DNA of 26,002 nt from contig DJEN01000089.1 in the NCBI GenBank assembly GCA_002431345.1, positions 1 through 26,002 of the forward strand, read 5' to 3'. Both the position numbers and the translations under genes were made by a program. Below are positions 22,713 to 26,002 of this stretch, one piece after another; the first letter of the stretch is position 1, and the number at the start of each line of letters is the position of its first letter. The stretch is from Megasphaera sp. UBA5897. Lineage in GTDB: Bacteria > Bacillota > Negativicutes > Veillonellales > Megasphaeraceae. The notes below the pieces were generated by a model. That model did no database searches, had not been told where the DNA came from, and saw only the letters and a program-made list of their open reading frames with translations.

Positions 22713-23741
22713 TCAAATTTTTTCGCGTTTGATGCGAAGCTGGCCGCAGGCCGCTTGAATGTTGCTGCCCATTTCACGCCGCAGCGTGACAGAAATGCCG
22801 TTTTTCTGCAAATAGGCTGTAAAGCTTTCCATGTCAGCAGCAGACGGCCTGTATAACCCGACATCATAATTGTCATTAATAGGAATCGCATTGATTAAGA
22901 TATTTTTACCGCCCAAAAGCTGCACTAACTGGCGGGCACAGGAAATATTACAATTCAAATTTTTAATAAGGATGTATTCGTATGTAATTTTACGGCCTGT
23001 TTTTTCAAAATAGTTGTCTGCTGCTTTGATAACCGCAGCAATAGGATACTTGTTGGTAATCGGCATAATATGGCGCCGCATGCCATCCGTTGGGGCATGC
23101 AGGGAAATGGCCAGCGTAATCGGAAGACCCTCGTCTGCCAATTTATACATGTTGGGAACAATGCCCGATGTAGACAAGGTAATATTGCGGTATCCTAAAT
23201 AAAACGTATCTTTCTCGTGAATCATATGTAAAAAGCGGATGACATTGTCATAATTGAGCAAAGGTTCTCCTGTTCCCATGAGGACTAGGGAATGCAGTTC
23301 TGGTGACACGTATTTTTTAAATGCCAAGAGCTGAGCAACCATTTCGCCGGCAGATACATTGCGGACAAATCCGTTTTTGGCAGATGCGCAGAAAGCGCAG
23401 TTGACAGCACAGCCTACTTGCGACGATACGCAGATCGAGTTGCCGTAATCATGTTTCATCAATACGGTTTCTACCGTATTGCCGTCATGAAGCTTTAGCA
23501 GCAATTTGACGGTTTGTCCGTCCGGAGCTTCCAGGCGAGATACAATCGATGGGAAACAGATGGGCAGCAGTGCTGACAGCGAAGCCCGGTCTGCTTTCGG
23601 GAGCAGTACCATATCGTCCCAAGAAAACACATTTTCTTTGTATAGATAATGAAAAATTTGATCGGCACGAAATTTTTTCATACCGTGTTTAACCAAAAAC
23701 GTTTGCAGCTCTTTTTTAGTCATATTAAAAATATCGTTCAT
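22713..23741 (-). CDS. rlmN: 23S rRNA (adenine2503-C2)/tRNA methyltransferase RlmN
   Basis: Radical-SAM enzyme that methylates A2503 in the peptidyl-transferase centre and A37 of some tRNAs. At 342 residues it has the normal length. The [4Fe-4S] triad is in GCAVNCAFCAS (Cys111, Cys115, Cys118). LVLMGTGEPLLNYDNV (about 157-172) and STSGIVPNMYKL follow. The C-terminal Cys332 in SNIQAACGQL is the conserved residue that forms the transient adduct in RlmN. It starts 1 bp after the rsmB stop, so coupling is likely. The cfr-type resistance paralogue is not indicated: the context is the housekeeping operon. Confidence 0.96.
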   Translation of the reverse strand: MNDIFNMTKKELQTFLVKHGMKKFRADQIFHYLYKENVFSWDDMVLLPKADRASLSALLPICFPSIVSRLEAPDGQTVKLLLKLHDGNTVETVLMKHDYGNSICVSSQVGCAVNCAFCASAKNGFVRNVSAGEMVAQLLAFKKYVSPELHSLVLMGTGEPLLNYDNVIRFLHMIHEKDTFYLGYRNITLSTSGIVPNMYKLADEGLPITLAISLHAPTDGMRRHIMPITNKYPIAAVIKAADNYFEKTGRKITYEYILIKNLNCNISCARQLVQLLGGKNILINAIPINDNYDVGLYRPSAADMESFTAYLQKNGISVTLRREMGSNIQAACGQLRIKREKI

Positions 23742-23742
23742 C

Positions 23743-25071
23743 TTATGCTCCTCTTCTCATGCGGGCAATGAAAAAGCCATCAAGATTGTCATGCTGCGGC
23801 AATAATTGGACACAAGGCCCTTCATGATTGACGTGGCAGAAGGGAACGGCATTTTCCAAGGTAAAATCGGAATGGTTTTTTAAAAATTCGCGGACAATCT
23901 GAATATTTTCTTCATCATGTATGGTACAGGTACTGTAAACAAGTATGCCTCCCGGCTTGACGCATTGGGAAGCGCTTTCCAAGATGCGCCGTTGCAGTGC
24001 CGGCAGTAATTTTAAATCGCTCGGTTTCTTGCGCCAGCGCAAATCGAGTTTGTGCCGCAGCACTCCCAGGCCGGAGCAAGGCGCGTCAACAAGAACCCGG
24101 TCTGCTTTTCCTGCGTACGATTTGCCGATAGTGCAGGCATTTTGGAGCATCGTGTGTACATTCGTCAACCCCAGCTGCTGTGCGTTGCGTTCGATAAGGC
24201 GAAGCTTATGTTCATAAATATCGCCGCCGTATACCGTGCAGGAAGGGCCGCCTAAGGCTGCCAAATGCGTGGTTTTGCCGCCGGGGGCTGCGCAGACATC
24301 CAAAATCACTTCATGGGGCCGCGGGTCCACGACATGGGCAACCAATTGAGACGGTTCATCTTGAATAATGGCCAATCCTTCTTTTAAAACAGACAGGCTG
24401 TTGATATTGGGAATATCCGATATATAAATGCCTTCGGGTGAATACAATGATTTGCTGGCGTGTATGCCCTGGTCGGCTAACTGTTGCAGCAGTGCGTCGC
24501 GGCTGATGCGGCTCGTATTGGTCCGCAGGCACAATTGCGGGATACTGTCGAAATATTTGCAAAGTGCAATTGTATCCTCTATGCCATAAGATTTTATCCA
24601 CATATTGATGAGCCATTCCTGCTGGTGATACGTCAGCGTGAGATGCAGCCGCGCATTTTCTTCCAGCGTAGGAATAGTAAATTCCTGACGGCGGCGAATA
24701 CTATTGCGCAGCATGGCATTGACGAATTTTGCCATGCCTTTGTTGCCAAAACGGGTAGCCAGCTTGACAGCTTCGTTGCAGGCAGCTGATTCGGGAACTT
24801 TTGTCATGCCGAAGATTTGATACAGCCCGAGACGAATAATTGCTAAGCAAACAGGGTCTAATTTGGCAAGTTTTCGGCTGCTGATTTGGGAAATAATCCA
24901 GTCCAAGTAATTCAGATGGCGCAGTGTCCCATAGACAAGCTCTGTATAAAAACGGCGGTCTCTGTCCGCCAGGCCTTGCTTTTGTATGGTTTGTGATACA
25001 ACAATATTGCTGTATCCTTCATCCTTGCATATAGTCACCAGACTATGGAAGGCAATTTCACGTACGTTCAT
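23743..25071 (-). CDS. rsmB: 16S rRNA (cytosine967-C5)-methyltransferase RsmB
   Basis: SAM-dependent m5C methyltransferase of 16S rRNA. The 442 residues divide into an N-terminal NusB-like RNA-binding domain (about 1-140, including YTELVYGTLRHLNYLDWII and AMLRNSIRR) and a Rossmann methyltransferase domain with LDVCAAPGGKTTHLAAL (SAM binding), VDAPCSGLGVLRHKLDLRW and YSTCTIHDEEN. The Cys in the last two motifs are the release and nucleophilic cysteines of the RsmB/Nop2 family. The ATG overlaps the stop of the DUF116 gene by 4 bp (ATGA), so the two are translationally coupled. Position after fmt and before rlmN is conserved among Firmicutes. Confidence 0.96.
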   Translation of the reverse strand: MNVREIAFHSLVTICKDEGYSNIVVSQTIQKQGLADRDRRFYTELVYGTLRHLNYLDWIISQISSRKLAKLDPVCLAIIRLGLYQIFGMTKVPESAACNEAVKLATRFGNKGMAKFVNAMLRNSIRRRQEFTIPTLEENARLHLTLTYHQQEWLINMWIKSYGIEDTIALCKYFDSIPQLCLRTNTSRISRDALLQQLADQGIHASKSLYSPEGIYISDIPNINSLSVLKEGLAIIQDEPSQLVAHVVDPRPHEVILDVCAAPGGKTTHLAALGGPSCTVYGGDIYEHKLRLIERNAQQLGLTNVHTMLQNACTIGKSYAGKADRVLVDAPCSGLGVLRHKLDLRWRKKPSDLKLLPALQRRILESASQCVKPGGILVYSTCTIHDEENIQIVREFLKNHSDFTLENAVPFCHVNHEGPCVQLLPQHDNLDGFFIARMRRGA

Positions 25072-25835
25072 GATGTTTCTCCTATCATTGTATCTAAAAG
25101 GGTATGCAGTGCGGATATGTTGACCTGCGTGTTCAAACAGGGCCCGTTGGGCCGTTTATTTAAAAGACCGATGACCGGCAGAGGCGCTGTATTCTGCATG
25201 CCGCTGATTAAATCCCGTTCACAGGCAATGGCAATTACCAGCTTGGGATGATGCTGCCGTACCAGCTGTCTGGCCAGCGTTCCGCCCGTTGCAACGACAA
25301 AATGAACACCATGCGCCTGTGCCAATGCCAAAATCGTGCCAACGGGGCAATGGCCGCACTGACGGCAGTTATCAATCGTTCGCGTGATTTTGTGCGGGCA
25401 CTGATCCCACTGCAGACAATGGGGTGCTAATATCAAAATATCCTTGGGCATAAAATGCTGTTTTTTACGCAGCGTCACGGCATTGCGTGTGACAATATAG
25501 CCATACCGAATCCGGTGCGCTTGTCCACAAAAACGGGCTATGCCTTGGGTAAAGGAAAATAAAAATGAAATATAACGCAGACAGACTACCTGCCATATAT
25601 TGTGCTGACACCACGATGTATAGATACACAGCAGCGTAGCTGTATATATGGCGATGTTTCCCCCAATCCAGCCGTATACGGCTGCATGCAGCATCCTGCT
25701 GCCATACGGCACGCCGTACAGCAGCAGGCCCGGCTCCAATACAAGACAGCTTAAAAGCAGGACAACTGCAACAAGTACGGCAGCTATCCCGCTCATAATC
25801 ATAAAAAGAATGGTCGGCCGCAGTTCTTGTTTCAC
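25068..25835 (-). CDS. DUF116 domain-containing membrane protein
   Basis: Two hydrophobic N-terminal segments (about 8-35 and 45-75) are followed by a cytosolic Cys-rich DUF116 domain: APHCLQWDQCPHKI, then NCRQCGHCPVGT, then AIACERDL. The spaced Cys residues suggest a metal or Fe-S site. The function of the family is unknown. Start choice: the frame opens at an ATG at 25874, but that lies inside the end of fmt, whereas a GTG at 25835 has an almost ideal ribosome site (GAGGTGAT, 7 bases upstream) and leaves a 14-bp gap after fmt, so GTG is preferred (255 residues). DUF116 genes between fmt and rsmB recur in clostridial and Negativicute genomes, hinting at a role tied to translation or rRNA modification; that is only context. 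Confidence 0.88.
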   Translation of the reverse strand: MKQELRPTILFMIMSGIAAVLVAVVLLLSCLVLEPGLLLYGVPYGSRMLHAAVYGWIGGNIAIYTATLLCIYTSWCQHNIWQVVCLRYISFLFSFTQGIARFCGQAHRIRYGYIVTRNAVTLRKKQHFMPKDILILAPHCLQWDQCPHKITRTIDNCRQCGHCPVGTILALAQAHGVHFVVATGGTLARQLVRQHHPKLVIAIACERDLISGMQNTAPLPVIGLLNKRPNGPCLNTQVNISALHTLLDTMIGETS

Positions 25836-25849
25836 GGCAGCATCACCTC

Positions 25850-26002
25850 TTACAGCATATCCCCTGCGGTCCATGCCACACCCTGCAAAAATTGAGCGGC
25901 AGCCATGCGTTTGCGGCTTTCCGGCTGTACTTCACGGACGCATAATGCGCCGCTGCCCGTTTGCACGGTAAATTGTTTTTTTGAAATACTGATAATCGTG
26001 CC
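25850..26002 (-). CDS. fmt: Methionyl-tRNA formyltransferase, C-terminal end only
   Basis: The last 50 codons of a minus-strand gene running off the window edge. The translated tail begins GTIISISKKQFTVQTGSGAL and continues VREVQPESRKRMAAAQFLQG to AGDML and a TAA stop. This is the C-terminal OB-fold domain of Fmt, which recognises initiator tRNA, with the hallmark LQPE/VQPE-(x)-KRM segment. The catalytic formyl-transfer domain lies outside. It heads the visible part of the operon and is 14 bp before the DUF116 gene. The identification rests on this short segment plus the conserved fmt-DUF116-rsmB order. Confidence 0.9.
   Translation of the reverse strand, partial: GTIISISKKQFTVQTGSGALCVREVQPESRKRMAAAQFLQGVAWTAGDML

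Noticed and set aside
25836..25874. ATG at 25874 as the start of the DUF116 gene
   Set aside because: It lies inside the fmt coding end; the GTG at 25835 has a near-ideal ribosome site.

Overview
The window is ordinary bacterial chromosome from a Firmicute with a diderm-like, low-to-mid GC gene complement. Protein style, gene order (uppS-cdsA-dxr-rseP-ispG-proS; fmt-DUF116-rsmB-rlmN-stp-prkC-rsgA-rpe) and a LexA/YneA-type SOS pair fit the Negativicutes, most likely a Veillonellaceae/Megasphaera-like anaerobe. The assignment rests on recognised protein families and gene order only; no database was searched.

Layout. 1-6420 (+): the 3' part of an envelope/isoprenoid operon (uppS partial, cdsA, dxr, rseP, ispG, proS) ending in a clear terminator at 6443-6475. 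6493-7849 (+): an unrecognised 420-aa helical protein behind a promoter with four exactly 11-bp-phased TTYTAATS direct repeats, the geometry of an OmpR/PhoB-family response-regulator site. 8031-9178: divergent lexA (-) and a small membrane-anchored LysM protein of YneA type (+), with one perfect and two near-perfect SOS boxes between them. 9305-10291 (-): a lone tyrosine recombinase with a complete catalytic set and no phage or plasmid companions, preceded by about 1.2 kb of very AT-rich non-coding DNA (10292-11526) that holds several inverted repeats and a repeated GAACATATATTTG motif.

11527-16844 (-): a tight operon hslO-mtnP-mtnA-ahcY-mtaD. It joins the redox chaperone Hsp33 to recycling of the SAM by-products methylthioadenosine (MTA) and S-adenosylhomocysteine (SAH). 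Three sequence features point to a deaminase-first ('inosine') route like that described in Methanocaldococcus: an MTA/SAH deaminase is present, the AhcY is short and lacks the usual C-terminal Lys/Tyr tail, and the 'MtnP' has Asn and Ala where true MTA phosphorylases carry the two adenine-reading Asp residues. This is the most interesting biological proposal in the window. 17007-18221 (-): a DUF819 membrane protein with its own strong promoter.

18407-26002 (-): a translation/signalling operon, in transcription order fmt (partial), DUF116 protein, rsmB, rlmN, stp, prkC, rsgA, rpe, with gaps from a 4-bp overlap to about 70 bp and a terminator after rpe. It combines initiator-tRNA formylation, rRNA methylation, ribosome assembly and the PASTA kinase/PP2C phosphatase pair.

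I saw no rRNA, tRNA, CRISPR array or intact insertion sequence. Coordinates of short sites were read by hand.
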